Source: an uncultured bacterium | GTDB taxonomy: Bacteria; Bdellovibrionota_C; UBA2361; CALJRW01 | Assembly (NCBI GenBank): GCA_937976335.1 | Contig: CALJRW010000114.1 | Location: 1-34,687, forward strand | Reading direction: 5' to 3' | Length of the DNA stretch: 34,687 nucleotides | Shown: positions 1 through 8,693 of the stretch, piece by piece | Layout of the letters: each line of letters starts with the position of its first letter | Numbering within the stretch: the stretch's first letter is position 1 | Made by a program: the position numbers and the translations under genes | Notes under the pieces: model-generated | Databases searched by the model: none | What the model was told of the DNA's origin: nothing | Seen by the model: the letters and a program-made list of their open reading frames with translations, nothing else

Positions 1-1388
1 GCATGCATATCAACTACATAAAATCTTTCATCGTATTCGCAAAGTAAAAAACACTTAAAGATTGTTCCAAGATAGTTTAAGTTTGAGAAGGTTATTTCTT
101 CATCATCTTGTTTTATTTCGATTGCGCTAATTTGCTTAGGAGTAGCGAGCCTTAGACCGTTCTCTACATTAACTGTTGATTTTAAGCTCATTTCTCTTAA
201 TTGGTTTAGGTCCAACTCTTCTTTAATATCTTGTTCTTTAGTATGGAAATGCTTCTCTTCAGATTTCTCCGATTTGCTTTCTAAAATTATTTTAGTTTGC
301 TTAGAAGAGAAATCGATAACGGTAGCCTGATTTTTTTGTCTAAGGCCTTCAGTATCAGAATTTATAGAAGTCTTTTTCTTAAGTTGTTCAGGGAGTCTTA
401 CTTCAGATTTAAAGTCATGAAAAGCTATATTTATAGATTCGCGAATATTACTATAAATTTCCTTTGGATCTCTAAATTTCACTTCTGTTTTTTGGGGATG
501 TACATTAACATCAATCTTTTTCCCATCTATTTGAAGAGCGATAAATCCAATAGGGAATTCCCTCTCTTTAAGCGTAGATCCAAAACCTTCACGAACAGCC
601 TTTAAGATTGTTGAATTTTGTACAACTCTCTTGTTAACTAAGATAGTGAAGCCAGATTTTTTAGTATAAGCTAAGGCAGGGTGTCCTATTAAGCCAATAA
701 AAGAAAGCTCTTCTTTAGGATTTTTATGACTGTATTCTATAAAACCAGATTTATAGAAGGTTTTAGCTCTATCAATGTGATTTTTTCTAGAAGGTAAGTT
801 TATAACTTCAGTGTTGTCTGAAAATAGTTTAATTGAAATTTCAGGATAAGCTAGTGAGAAACTTTTTAGAAATTGTGTTATTTTCTTTTTTTCAGTTTGT
901 GCAGATTTTAAGAATTTTTTTCTTGCAGGTGTATTGAAAAATAGATTTTTTACAGAAATTAAAGTACCATTTTGAAAAGCGATGTCGTTAACTGATTTTA
1001 ACTGTCCTGCAATGATGCTAATTTCCGAACCAGAACTTGAGTCTTTAGTGACAGTTTTTAGTGTTATCTTAGAAACTGAAGCTATTGAGGAAAGAGCCTC
1101 TCCTCTAAAACCATGTGAATAAATATTTTCTAAGTCGCTTGCTTTACTAATTTTTGAAGTAGCATGACGTTCGAAAGCAAGAATAGCATCATCTCTTTCC
1201 ATGCCAGATCCATCATCAGAAACTTCAATTAAACTTAATCCTCCATTTGTTATACGAACGCTAACGTTTTTTGCACCAGAGTCAGCAGAGTTTTCAATAA
1301 GCTCTTTTACTACAGAGAACGGTCTTTCAACCACTTCTCCAGCTGCTATTTGATTAATCACTCTTTCCGGTAGGACTTTAATTTTCAT
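1..1388 (-). CDS. mutL: DNA mismatch repair protein MutL, C-terminal part cut by window edge
   Basis: MutL couples mismatch recognition by MutS to strand removal. Reading the minus strand from ATG at 1388 gives about 462 codons that run off the left edge. The GHKL ATPase motifs are clear: an N-box with 'ELIENSADSGA', the 'DDGSGM' ATP-lid motif, and 'HGFRGEALSSIASV'; then comes the usual MutL segment around 'VNVHPQKTEVKF'. After a poorly conserved linker the frame reaches 'VVDMHA' at the edge, the start of the C-terminal dimerisation domain, so this part is outside the window. The ATPase motif normally reads 'ENSLDAGA'; here it is 'ENSADSGA'. The start overlaps the stop of the upstream protease gene as ATGA, implying translational coupling and an operon with spoT. 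Identity is secure. Confidence 0.95.
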   Translation of the reverse strand, partial: MKIKVLPERVINQIAAGEVVERPFSVVKELIENSADSGAKNVSVRITNGGLSLIEVSDDGSGMERDDAILAFERHATSKISKASDLENIYSHGFRGEALSSIASVSKITLKTVTKDSSSGSEISIIAGQLKSVNDIAFQNGTLISVKNLFFNTPARKKFLKSAQTEKKKITQFLKSFSLAYPEISIKLFSDNTEVINLPSRKNHIDRAKTFYKSGFIEYSHKNPKEELSFIGLIGHPALAYTKKSGFTILVNKRVVQNSTILKAVREGFGSTLKEREFPIGFIALQIDGKKIDVNVHPQKTEVKFRDPKEIYSNIRESINIAFHDFKSEVRLPEQLKKKTSINSDTEGLRQKNQATVIDFSSKQTKIILESKSEKSEEKHFHTKEQDIKEELDLNQLREMSLKSTVNVENGLRLATPKQISAIEIKQDDEEITFSNLNYLGTIFKCFLLCEYDERFYVVDMH

Positions 1389-2476
1389 TTTAGTATTGGT
1401 TTAAGGATAACAATTCTTTCTCTTCCCTTTAATCCACCAGTTTTTAAAGTAAGTTTAATTTTTTTATTTTTCTTTTTATTTATTATCAAATCTTCTACTT
1501 CATCTTTATTGTGGACTCTTTTATCATTTACTTTAAAAATTAGATCTGCAGATTTCATATCACGCAACCAACCTTCTAAGAAGCCAGTTTTAACATATTT
1601 TTCTATAGGCTTTATTTTTGCATTATAAGCAGGTCCATTTTTAAAAATTCTTCTTACCATGGGTCCCTGATTCGTGTCGATTAACACCCATCCTAAGTCA
1701 GGTTTTAAAACCCTTCCCGTTGCAATTAATTCAGGAAGTATTCTTTTTATAGTATTTATAGGAACAGCAAAGCCAATGCCTGCAGAGTCTCCAGATTGGC
1801 TAAGTATTGCAGTATTTACCCCTACTAACTTTCCGTTCATATTAAGAAGCGGACCACCTGAGTTACCTGGATTTATAGCAGCATCTGTTTGAATTAATCC
1901 CTTCATTAGTATTCCTGAAGGAGAGTTGACTGTTCTATCTAAGCTAGAAATTATTCCGCTAGTTAAGGTTTTATTTAAGCCAAAAGGATTTCCTATGGCT
2001 AGGACTTTTTGTCCAACTTCTAAGTTATTTGAATCAGCAAATTCTAGTTGCTTTAAGTTTTTTGGAGGGTTTGTAAGTCTAAGCACTGCTAAATCAACAT
2101 CTTCATCATATCCTAGCAGTTTTGCTTTATAAGTGTTTGCGTCAGCAAGTGTTATTTCAACCTGATGAGCATCTTGAATTACGTGTAAATTGGTTACTAT
2201 TATTCCTTTTTTTGCATCAACAATTATTCCACTTCCAGAGCCTTCTTGAGGTTTTACTTTATTGTAGAAGTCAAAAGGATCTATGGTGAAAGTGTATGTC
2301 GTAATGTATACGACGGAGTCGCTTGAATCTTTATATACATTAATAGTTCTTTGTTCTTCATGTGATTTTGTGTAAGTTTCAGAGCTATCTAAAGAGTGTG
2401 CTTTGTCGTTATAGGAGTAGAGGACTACAGCAAAAGATAGAATGAAAATTGCAATGTAGATTACTTTATTTTTCAA
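1385..2476 (-). CDS. Deg/HtrA-type trypsin-like serine protease, membrane-anchored
   Basis: 363 residues. An uncleaved-looking hydrophobic N-terminus (about residues 4-20) would place the protease in the periplasm, anchored to the inner membrane as in DegS. The S1C catalytic triad is visible: His98 in 'TNLHVI', Asp128 in 'DVDLAVL' and Ser206 in 'GNSGGPL'. The 'GSGSGII' and 'GIGFAVPI' motifs of the family are also present. The C-terminal third (about 260-363) is where a PDZ domain belongs, but its sequence is divergent. Presumed role: degradation or sensing of misfolded envelope proteins. The start is a TTG preceded by GGAAAG four bases upstream, directly after the spoT stop; the gene overlaps mutL by four bases. 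Orthology to DegP, DegQ or DegS cannot be decided from this sequence, so no symbol is given. Confidence 0.9.
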   Translation of the reverse strand: MKNKVIYIAIFILSFAVVLYSYNDKAHSLDSSETYTKSHEEQRTINVYKDSSDSVVYITTYTFTIDPFDFYNKVKPQEGSGSGIIVDAKKGIIVTNLHVIQDAHQVEITLADANTYKAKLLGYDEDVDLAVLRLTNPPKNLKQLEFADSNNLEVGQKVLAIGNPFGLNKTLTSGIISSLDRTVNSPSGILMKGLIQTDAAINPGNSGGPLLNMNGKLVGVNTAILSQSGDSAGIGFAVPINTIKRILPELIATGRVLKPDLGWVLIDTNQGPMVRRIFKNGPAYNAKIKPIEKYVKTGFLEGWLRDMKSADLIFKVNDKRVHNKDEVEDLIINKKKNKKIKLTLKTGGLKGRERIVILKPILK

Positions 2477-4645
2477 TTAACTTTCCTTTTTTTTATTTAG
2501 ATATTTTATTCTCTCAACTTTAATAACATCAGGAATGCCTTCAATGCTTCTAGTAACTTTATTTAATTGCTTTGCATCTTCTATCTCTATTTCAAAAGAG
2601 ATTAATGCTTTTCCAAAGTCTGTTGTTGATATTTCTGCACTCTTAACATTTAAACCATGCTCTAAGAGCTTGGTACTCAAATTTGCTAGTATGCCAATTT
2701 TATCATGTGAGTGAACATTTAGTTTTATTTTTCTGGAAGATTTTATTTCATCATCCCAATGTACATTTACAATTCTTAGAGGATCGGCACTTAGAATATG
2801 TGCGCAATCCACATGATGTATAGTGACCCCCCTTCCTCTAGTAATAAATCCTACTATTCTATCTCCTGGTAATGGTTCACAGCAATTTGCAAATCTTACA
2901 ACAATATCATCTAAGCCACTAACCTTAACTCCAACTTTTTTTCTTGTTGCTCTTGCAGCTGTTTGAAAAATCCTTTGTAGAGGTGATGGTTTGCTTTTTA
3001 AGCGTTTCTCAACGTCTGTTTCATTTGGTTGCAATAGAGAGATTACTTTCGCAGAAGTAATTTTGCCGTAGCTAAGATCGCAATAAAGATCAACGAAAGA
3101 CTGGTAACCCATTTTACTAGCAGCTTTTTGCATCTCTCCACTTTTTTCCAGTTTGCTTAAACTGAGTTTAATTTTCTTTAAGTCTTTAGAGATAATTTCA
3201 GAGCCAATTTCTTGAGCTCGTTCTTTTTGTGCCGATCTCAAAAATACTCTAATTCTTTGTTTAGCTTTAGATGATTTAACATAAGTGAGCCAATCTTTAC
3301 TTGGTTTTTGATCTTTTCTAGTTACAATTTCAACTGTGTCCCCATTTTCTAGCACATGATTTAATGAGACAATTAGACCATTAACTTTAGCAGCAGTGGT
3401 CCTGTTTCCAACATCAGTATGAATAGAATAAGCGAAATCTACGGGACAAGAACCGTTTGGTAGTCTAATGAGGTCGCCTTTTGGAGTAAAAACAAAAACA
3501 TCATCTGGAAATAATTCACCTTTAACCGATTGAATAAATTCTTCAGGATTTCTTAAATATTGCTGATTTTCAACTAATTCTGATACCCATTTTAGATCAA
3601 ATCCCTTAGTTCCCTCGCCTTCTTTGTATCTCCAATGTGCAGCAATTCCTTCATTGGCAATTCTGTTCATTTCAGGTGTTCTAATTTGTATTTCAATTCT
3701 ATTTCCGCCTGGGCCAATTACAGTTGTGTGAAGACTCTGATACATATTGGCTTTTGGCATTGCTACGTAATCTTTAAATCTTCCAGGAACTGGTTTCCAG
3801 GCTGCGTGTACTATTCCTAAAACTTCATAACAAGACCTTATAGTTGGCACTATTATTCTAAAGCCAAGAGCATCATGTACTTCTTCAAAAGCAAGATTGT
3901 TTTTTTCCATTTTTTGCCAAATTGAATAAAGATGTTTGCCTCGACCTTTCACTGAAGCTGAAACTCCTGAAGATTCAAGTAGTTTTACAATTTCTTCGCA
4001 TGTATCTTTTACAAATTTTTTCCTATCTTCATCAGATTGTTCAAATTTGGATTTTATTCTATGAAATAACTCTGGTCTTAAGTTTAATAAACAAAGATCT
4101 TCTAATTCAGATTTTAGCCAATCAATACCAAGTCTGTTGGCAATGGGAGCATAAATTTCTTTTGTTTCAAGAGCTTTTCTAATTTTCTTTTCATCTGGTA
4201 AATGATTAAGAGTTCTCATATTGTGTAGGCGGTCACACAATTTAACTAAAATAACTCTAATATCTTTAGACATTGCAACAAGCATTTTTCTAAAACTCTC
4301 AGCTTGTTTTTCTTCTTTTGAACTAAATTGAATTTTCTTTAAATTAGTTACTCCTTCGACAATATGAGCAACATCTGGTCCAAATTTATCCTCTATTGTC
4401 TTGTAGTCAATATCGCAATCTTCAACTGTATCATGTAAGAGGCCAGCTATAACAGAAGAAATATCAAGTCTTAATTTACATACTAAAAGAGAAGTCTCAA
4501 ACAGATGGAGAAAATACGGCTCCCCACTCTTTCTTTTCTGATTTTTATGAGATTCTTTAGCAAATTCATAAGCTTTTTTAACCTTATCTAAGTCAGGATC
4601 TGGATGATATGTTGAGATGCTTTCTGCTAGTTTTTCAAAGTCCAT
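2477..4645 (-). CDS. spoT: Bifunctional (p)ppGpp synthetase/hydrolase, RelA/SpoT family
   Basis: 722 residues, the normal length of full-size Rel proteins. It makes and degrades the stringent-response alarmone (p)ppGpp. The N-terminal HD hydrolase domain is intact, with 'HDTVED' at residues 71-76 and 'CDRLHNMRTL' near 137-146, so hydrolysis should work. The synthetase domain has 'YQSLHT' and 'IEIQIRT' and carries the RxKD-type motif (RFKD, residues 289-292) found in bifunctional enzymes rather than the ExDD type of monofunctional RelA. A TGS domain follows at about 382-443 and an ACT domain at about 648-715, both used for regulation. One small oddity is Met301 where 'GYQSLHT' usually has Gly. 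Downstream genes follow without a gap. Close linkage to rpoZ is common in proteobacteria. Confidence 0.95.
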   Translation of the reverse strand: MDFEKLAESISTYHPDPDLDKVKKAYEFAKESHKNQKRKSGEPYFLHLFETSLLVCKLRLDISSVIAGLLHDTVEDCDIDYKTIEDKFGPDVAHIVEGVTNLKKIQFSSKEEKQAESFRKMLVAMSKDIRVILVKLCDRLHNMRTLNHLPDEKKIRKALETKEIYAPIANRLGIDWLKSELEDLCLLNLRPELFHRIKSKFEQSDEDRKKFVKDTCEEIVKLLESSGVSASVKGRGKHLYSIWQKMEKNNLAFEEVHDALGFRIIVPTIRSCYEVLGIVHAAWKPVPGRFKDYVAMPKANMYQSLHTTVIGPGGNRIEIQIRTPEMNRIANEGIAAHWRYKEGEGTKGFDLKWVSELVENQQYLRNPEEFIQSVKGELFPDDVFVFTPKGDLIRLPNGSCPVDFAYSIHTDVGNRTTAAKVNGLIVSLNHVLENGDTVEIVTRKDQKPSKDWLTYVKSSKAKQRIRVFLRSAQKERAQEIGSEIISKDLKKIKLSLSKLEKSGEMQKAASKMGYQSFVDLYCDLSYGKITSAKVISLLQPNETDVEKRLKSKPSPLQRIFQTAARATRKKVGVKVSGLDDIVVRFANCCEPLPGDRIVGFITRGRGVTIHHVDCAHILSADPLRIVNVHWDDEIKSSRKIKLNVHSHDKIGILANLSTKLLEHGLNVKSAEISTTDFGKALISFEIEIEDAKQLNKVTRSIEGIPDVIKVERIKYLNKKKES

Positions 4646-4696
4646 ATTATCTTATTATTCTCTCATAGAATGGCTTTTAGAGCTAGGATTTAGAAA

Positions 4697-4754
4697 GATA
4701 TACCCAACAAATCATTTGGTTTTCCTGCTTGAAAGCGGAAAAACCAAATGATTT
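4697..4754. repeat. Long hairpin between spoT and rpoZ, related to the repeat at 8610
   Basis: An almost perfect inverted repeat: arms at 4709-4725 and 4737-4754 (17/18 pairs, one bulged T) around a small inner stem. On the plus strand the right arm runs into six T, like an intrinsic terminator, yet no plus-strand gene lies upstream; rpoZ transcription passes the other way. The left flank 'agatataccc' and the right-arm block 'ggaaaaaccaaatga' recur, with one base changed, in the palindromic element at 8610-8686. I therefore call it a dispersed intergenic repeat that may also act as a terminator or RNA-stabilising hairpin. Confidence 0.5.
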
Positions 4755-4891
4755 TTTGCCGTAATAAGCACATAATGTCGAGCATTATATTAGTTTCTAG
4801 AGATTTCTATAAAGCAAAAAATTTGCTCAAGACTTTTGTTCAGGACTTTAATTGTAGAGAACAATTCAATTTCTACAGTGACAAATTAGTC

Positions 4892-5353
4892 TTAGCTCAA
4901 AAGCTCAGTAATTTCATTACTACTTAAGTCTTCTATGCTTTTTGCAGCTTCTTCTGAAGGGCTTGCCTCTGAAGAACTAGTCTCTTCTGAAGAGCTAGAG
5001 TCTTCATCTGAGTTACTGTTATTATCAGAGCTAGAATCGCTCTCTGAATCAGATGAATCGCTTGAGTTTGAATCTTGTAATCCAGCTTCAAATGCCTTAT
5101 CAACTTCAGCAAATTTACTTTCTTGCTCAATAGCCCTTAATTGTTCTCGTTTTTCAATATCTTCTTTCGATAAAAATCTGACATCTCCCGAAGCTATTTC
5201 TCTTAGAGCCGTAACAATTGATTTGTTCTTCTCATTTTTGATTAATGGATCTGAACCTGTAAGGATTTGTTTAGCCCTTTTAGCAGCTAAAATTACTAGT
5301 GCAAATCTGTTAGGTTCTTTCTTTAGACTGTCTTCTACTGTTACTCTTGCCAT
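4892..5353 (-). CDS. rpoZ: RNA polymerase omega subunit with acidic serine-rich tail
   Basis: Omega binds and stabilises the beta' subunit and is part of the ppGpp binding site in many proteobacteria. Residues 1-70 match the family: '[10 protein letters not shown]', then '[17 protein letters not shown]', then '[14 protein letters not shown]'. The protein is 153 residues, against roughly 70-130 in most proteobacteria; the excess is a low-complexity tail from about residue 94 to 136 made almost only of Ser, Asp, Glu and Asn. The tail has no stop or frameshift and ends in a less biased '[16 protein letters not shown]', so it looks real. It is predicted to be disordered and strongly negative. The start is ATG at 5353. 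The spoT gene lies 246 bp downstream on the same strand. Confidence 0.93.
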   Translation of the reverse strand: MARVTVEDSLKKEPNRFALVILAAKRAKQILTGSDPLIKNEKNKSIVTALREIASGDVRFLSKEDIEKREQLRAIEQESKFAEVDKAFEAGLQDSNSSDSSDSESDSSSDNNSNSDEDSSSSEETSSSEASPSEEAAKSIEDLSSNEITELLS

Positions 5354-5643
5354 GCATGAATATCTAGCATATTCAGATATTTATGTAAATAGTAGCAAAT
5401 TTACAATTATTGCATGCTTTTACGTGCTGTTTGAACAGAAAGAGTTACAGGTAGAGCATTTCTCAGAAAAGCTCATTTTCTGAAATTACTTTTGGGAAAA
5501 GTCTATTAGCTTAAGATTCTTTCTTATGTTAAATTGCTGCCTCTTTTGTAATTATTATACTTAATAATTTTGAATAATTAGGCATTTAATTTAGCTTAGT
5601 TAATTTTTTTTAGATATTTAAAGAGAAGTTTTAAAGAGAAGTT
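5354..5643. promoter_or_regulatory. Divergent intergenic region between rpoZ and a HTH gene
   Basis: 290 bp without a convincing gene, lying between the divergent starts of rpoZ (minus) and the HTH gene (plus), so promoters for both must be here. It is very AT-rich. A short direct repeat 'aaagagaagtt' occurs twice just before the HTH start (about 5619-5642), and its second copy supplies the purine-rich ribosome-binding sequence. I cannot assign -35/-10 boxes with confidence. Confidence 0.4.
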
Positions 5644-6153
5644 ATGTTAACAAATGGTCATAAGGGTAGCAGTAGTCGTACTGAAGTAAAAAGTTTACAC
5701 AGAATAGCTCAAGTTAGAAATGAAAAGAATATTTCGATAAAAGAAGCTGCACTCAAATTAGGAATCACTCAAGCTCAAGCGAGTCTGCAAGAAAAACCAA
5801 CAAGTGATTTAACATTACCGCAGTTAAATGCTTGGAGTAAGTTATTAGGCGTTTCAGCTGGAAATTTGTTAACTTCTGATAATGAGAAGGATCGTTCTAT
5901 ATTAGATGATTTGACCGAAAAGCAAGTTAAGCAGATGGTTTCTTTAGTTAATGAATTAGAATTATCTGAACTAGGATTTAATAGGCAAATAGCGTCAGAC
6001 CTTGGAAGGAAATCCAATGATTCTAACTTGTATGTGCGTTCTGGAGTTGGACGTAAACCAGTGCCTATTATTAGTATGTTAAAAACGCAGTTTATAGAGG
6101 CTTTTTCAAAAATTACAAACGTAGCAAAAGAATTTGGACTAGAAGACGAGTAA
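5644..6153 (+). CDS. Helix-turn-helix (XRE-like) DNA-binding protein
   Basis: 169 residues. Residues about 18-80 form a HTH of XRE/Cro type: 'RIAQVRNEKNISIKEAA', then 'LGITQAQAS', then 'TLPQLNAWSKLLGVSAGNLL', the last part resembling the helices that follow the recognition helix in XRE regulators. Residues about 85-105 ('DDLTEKQVKQMVSLVNEL') look helical. The remaining C-terminus matches nothing I recognise. There is no signal peptide or membrane segment, so it should be cytoplasmic. The gene is monocistronic, facing the minus-strand SH3 gene. A transcription factor is likely, but targets and ligand are unknown. Confidence 0.7.
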   Translation: MLTNGHKGSSSRTEVKSLHRIAQVRNEKNISIKEAALKLGITQAQASLQEKPTSDLTLPQLNAWSKLLGVSAGNLLTSDNEKDRSILDDLTEKQVKQMVSLVNELELSELGFNRQIASDLGRKSNDSNLYVRSGVGRKPVPIISMLKTQFIEAFSKITNVAKEFGLEDE

Positions 6154-6204
6154 GTTATAGTTCTTCCTACAAAAAGCTAAAAAGACTAATTTTCGGAAAT
6201 TACT

Positions 6205-7350
6205 TTAATAAGATAAATCGCCTTTTCTAATATATCCAGCCCTATTTCTATTAGAAACAATTTTAAGCCAATTCCCAAGTTCTTCAGCAATTTTAACTTC
6301 ACTTCCAGGTTTAAGCTCTGTAAGAATAGTTGAAGCGCTTGCAGGAAGGGAATAAACTTTTGTGTATTTTGAGATTACATAAATTTTCTTTTTAACAAAT
6401 TTTCTTTTTTGGCTATTTTTTTTCTTTAACTGAGTCTTAGGTCCCAAGGGAATTTCAGTTTTAGGTAATTCAGCTTTGGGAGGCTTATTTAGAGCTTCTG
6501 ATACAAAATCGGGCTCTTTTGGCTGAGACAGATCAATTTCAGTTTTTCTTTGTTCAACTTGTGTAGTTTCAGAAACAATTTGAGAATTAGTTTCTTCAAG
6601 ACTTGCTTCTTCTAGCTTTTTATCAAGGTCATTAAGTATTGAACTAAGTTTATCTTCTCTACTTTCTTTAGCATCATTTTTAATTGGATCGATTTGTATT
6701 TTATCTTCATCTAAAATTTCTTCAACTTTTTTTATCTTTTTATTTTTCTCGATTTCAATAGAGTTAGCAATTTTTTCTTCAATAGTTTTAGAGGATTGAT
6801 TTCTGAAAAAGAAAAAGTAAAGTAAAGAGCCAAGAGCAAGTAATAAAAAAAGGCCTAGAGTTAACGGTACTAAGAAAATAAATTTTTCAGATTTTGTTAA
6901 TTCAGTTTCAATTTCATCATTTTCGTCTGAAATTGGGTTTGGCGCTTTTAATGAAGTTTCTTTAGAAGGCTCGTCAACTTTCACCTTATCGGTCAATTTA
7001 ATGTCAAGGGATTTACTAAATTTGTTCTTCTTGTCTCCTTTTAAATCGTCACTAATCTCAGTTTTAGTATTATTTAGTAATTCAAAAAGTTTTCTATCTT
7101 TTTCTAAAGCTATTTTATTTTTAAGGCTTTCTAAGCTTCCAATAAGGATGTTTGAAGGTATTTTTTTACTAAAAAAGTTTGCTCTTATCCACCATAGCTG
7201 ATTTTCAGGATCATCTAATTTGCTTTCAGTTAACTTAATTATTTCAGTAAAGTTTTTGTCTTTTTCTAGTTCGTTAAAATCACTTTTACTCTTAGTATTT
7301 ACCAAACCATCAAGGCCTAAGTTAATTTTAAAGTCTTTATCATTACTCAC
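6205..7350 (-). CDS. Single-pass membrane protein with C-terminal bacterial SH3 domain
   Basis: 381 residues. Residues 1-155 are charged and hydrophilic, a strong transmembrane helix lies at about 157-182, then a long Lys/Glu-rich segment (about 185-320) probably forms an extended or coiled linker. Residues about 322-381 resemble an SH3b domain ('VYSLPASASTILTELKPGS', 'LGNWLKIV', 'RAGYIRKGDL'). SH3b domains commonly bind peptidoglycan or proteins, so the C-terminus is probably periplasmic and the N-terminus cytoplasmic. The layout suggests a protein that spans the periplasm to touch the wall, but no precise function can be given. Its start at 7350 lies 23 bp from the divergent lipoprotein gene, so the two share a promoter region. 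Confidence 0.65.
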   Translation of the reverse strand: MSNDKDFKINLGLDGLVNTKSKSDFNELEKDKNFTEIIKLTESKLDDPENQLWWIRANFFSKKIPSNILIGSLESLKNKIALEKDRKLFELLNNTKTEISDDLKGDKKNKFSKSLDIKLTDKVKVDEPSKETSLKAPNPISDENDEIETELTKSEKFIFLVPLTLGLFLLLALGSLLYFFFFRNQSSKTIEEKIANSIEIEKNKKIKKVEEILDEDKIQIDPIKNDAKESREDKLSSILNDLDKKLEEASLEETNSQIVSETTQVEQRKTEIDLSQPKEPDFVSEALNKPPKAELPKTEIPLGPKTQLKKKNSQKRKFVKKKIYVISKYTKVYSLPASASTILTELKPGSEVKIAEELGNWLKIVSNRNRAGYIRKGDLSY

Positions 7351-7373
7351 TCTGTTGATATCCTCTTGATATT

Positions 7374-7937
7374 ATGAAATTTAAGCATATTATTTATCTT
7401 TTTCTTATAAGTATCTTAAACCTTGGTTGTTTAACTACTCCCCTTACCTTTGAAGGTTTAGACATGGATGTCTTAAAGTTAGCTAAAAGTAATAATAATT
7501 TAATAAACTTAAACGTCGATGGCAATATTAACTCTAAGTTGGGTAATCAGTACCTTTTTTTAGTCATTCCTTTTGGTCGTATTGAACTCGAAACCCCTAA
7601 AAAACGTATAATGTCTACTGCTTACAAGTCGCTAAGCTTGTTAGGTTACTTTCCTAGATTAACTAAATTTAAAGAAATCCCAAATGTTCCAGAGCTAAAA
7701 ATCGAGGTTAATGAGATTTCCTTAAGTGGTTTTGATTTACTAATATACAGGAAAATTTCAGGAAGAATTTCTGTGAAAGCAACTTTATCACTACCAGGTA
7801 AGCCTAGTAAAAGTGTTGTTGTTCTTACAGAAGATTCAAGATTCTCAAGATATGCATTTAAGGGAGAGCTTCAGAGGTTTTTAGATAGGCTCTTAGATCA
7901 AAATATTACAGAAGTACTTGATGAGTTAAGATTGTGA
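7374..7937 (+). CDS. Predicted lipoprotein of unknown function
   Basis: 187 residues. The N-terminus is a lipoprotein signal peptide: 'MKFKHIIYLFLISILNLGC' ends in a lipobox-like LNLGC with Cys19 as the likely lipidated residue. Asp does not follow the Cys (next is Leu), so outer-membrane sorting by the Lol system is plausible. The mature part has beta-rich stretches such as 'ELKIEVNEISLSGFDLLIY' and no motif I know. It overlaps the following CPBP gene by four bases (GTGA), so the two are probably translated together and may work together. The gene is short of clear homologues in my memory; function unknown. Confidence 0.65.
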   Translation: MKFKHIIYLFLISILNLGCLTTPLTFEGLDMDVLKLAKSNNNLINLNVDGNINSKLGNQYLFLVIPFGRIELETPKKRIMSTAYKSLSLLGYFPRLTKFKEIPNVPELKIEVNEISLSGFDLLIYRKISGRISVKATLSLPGKPSKSVVVLTEDSRFSRYAFKGELQRFLDRLLDQNITEVLDELRL

Positions 7938-8536
7938 CTCCAAAAAGATTTTTAATTTTTTCAATTTTTGCTGAACTATTTCTTTTATTATTAGCTTGGA
8001 TTGTTATTTTCTTTACTAAAAGCCAATTCTATTTTTCAGTTAACTTTGATTTAATTATAAAAGGCCTAATTGCAATTCCTCCTATGATTGCTTTTAATTT
8101 TGGCGTTTTTTTTATTTTAGCTAAGAACAAAAAATCTACTAAATATAAAGAGTTTTTGTTTGATGCAGTTATTCCTTTATGTGACAACTTCACTTTATTT
8201 ACTGCGTTCATTATTTCTTGTTTTGCTGGGGTATGTGAAGAATATTTCTTTAGAGCGGCTCTTTTTCTAGGCCTATCAAAATACATTGGTTTGCTTTTGT
8301 CAGCTATAATTTCAAGCATTTTATTTTCATATATACATTTTTTAAATAAGTTTTGGCATTTTTTTAGTATAAGTCTTTTTTATTGCATGTTTGGTCTTTA
8401 TTTTTGCGCAATTACATTGATTTATAAATCTTTAGTTCCTGCAATTGTGTGTCATGCTATGTATAACTTTATTGTTATTATTTTTATAAAAATATTTAAA
8501 GTTAAAATTATAGAAAATTTTAATTTTTGTGAGTAA
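7934..8536 (+). CDS. CPBP (CAAX/Abi-type) intramembrane metalloprotease
   Basis: 200 residues, with several membrane helices. The four CPBP motifs can be read in order: the Glu-Glu-x-x-x-Arg motif in 'VCEEYFFRAALF', an aromatic-His motif in 'FSYIHFLNKF', and 'VPAIVCHAMYNFIV', where the last His/Asn pair completes the metal site. Proteins of this family cleave peptides inside the membrane, for example CAAX prenyl proteases, bacteriocin-immunity Abi proteins and MroQ. The substrate cannot be inferred. The start is GTG within the stop of the upstream lipoprotein gene, giving a two-gene operon. All active-site residues appear present. Confidence 0.8.
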   Translation: MTPKRFLIFSIFAELFLLLLAWIVIFFTKSQFYFSVNFDLIIKGLIAIPPMIAFNFGVFFILAKNKKSTKYKEFLFDAVIPLCDNFTLFTAFIISCFAGVCEEYFFRAALFLGLSKYIGLLLSAIISSILFSYIHFLNKFWHFFSISLFYCMFGLYFCAITLIYKSLVPAIVCHAMYNFIVIIFIKIFKVKIIENFNFCE

Positions 8537-8561
8537 GGCTGAGTTATGTTTTTGCAGTTAT

Positions 8562-8590
8562 ACTCTAGGGAATTGAAAATTTCCTAGAGT
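8562..8590 (+). terminator. Hairpin downstream of the CPBP gene
   Basis: An inverted repeat of about 13 bp with a G-T wobble, 'actctagggaatt' against 'aatttcctagagt', separated by three bases. It lies 25 bp after the CPBP stop. There is no clear U-run after it, so it may terminate weakly or protect the 3' end of the transcript. Confidence 0.4.
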
Positions 8591-8609
8591 CTCCCAGAGG
8601 GACAGTAAG

Positions 8610-8686
8610 ATATACCCGTCAAAATTAGGCTAAAGCCGATCAGGCTTTAGACCAAATATGGAAAAACTAAATGACGACGGGTATAT
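8610..8686. repeat. 77-bp palindromic intergenic element between convergent genes
   Basis: Ends are perfect 11-bp inverted repeats ('atatacccgtc' at 8610-8620 and its complement at 8676-8686). Inside is a second perfect hairpin, 'ctaaagcc' (8630-8637) with 'ggctttag' (8643-8650). It lies between the convergent CPBP and AAA+ genes and could act as a two-way terminator. It shares the left edge 'agatataccc' and the inner block 'ggaaaaactaaatga' with the hairpin at 4697-4754, so the two seem to be members of one repeat family. Confidence 0.5.
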
Positions 8687-8693
8687 AAACACC

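Noticed and set aside
297..605. Plus-strand ORF of 102 codons
   Set aside because: Antisense to mutL, whose protein is clearly conserved; composition looks like reverse-frame shadow.
4935..5483. Plus-strand ORF of 182 codons opposite rpoZ
   Set aside because: Created by the serine/acidic repeat codons of the omega tail read backwards; no independent signal.
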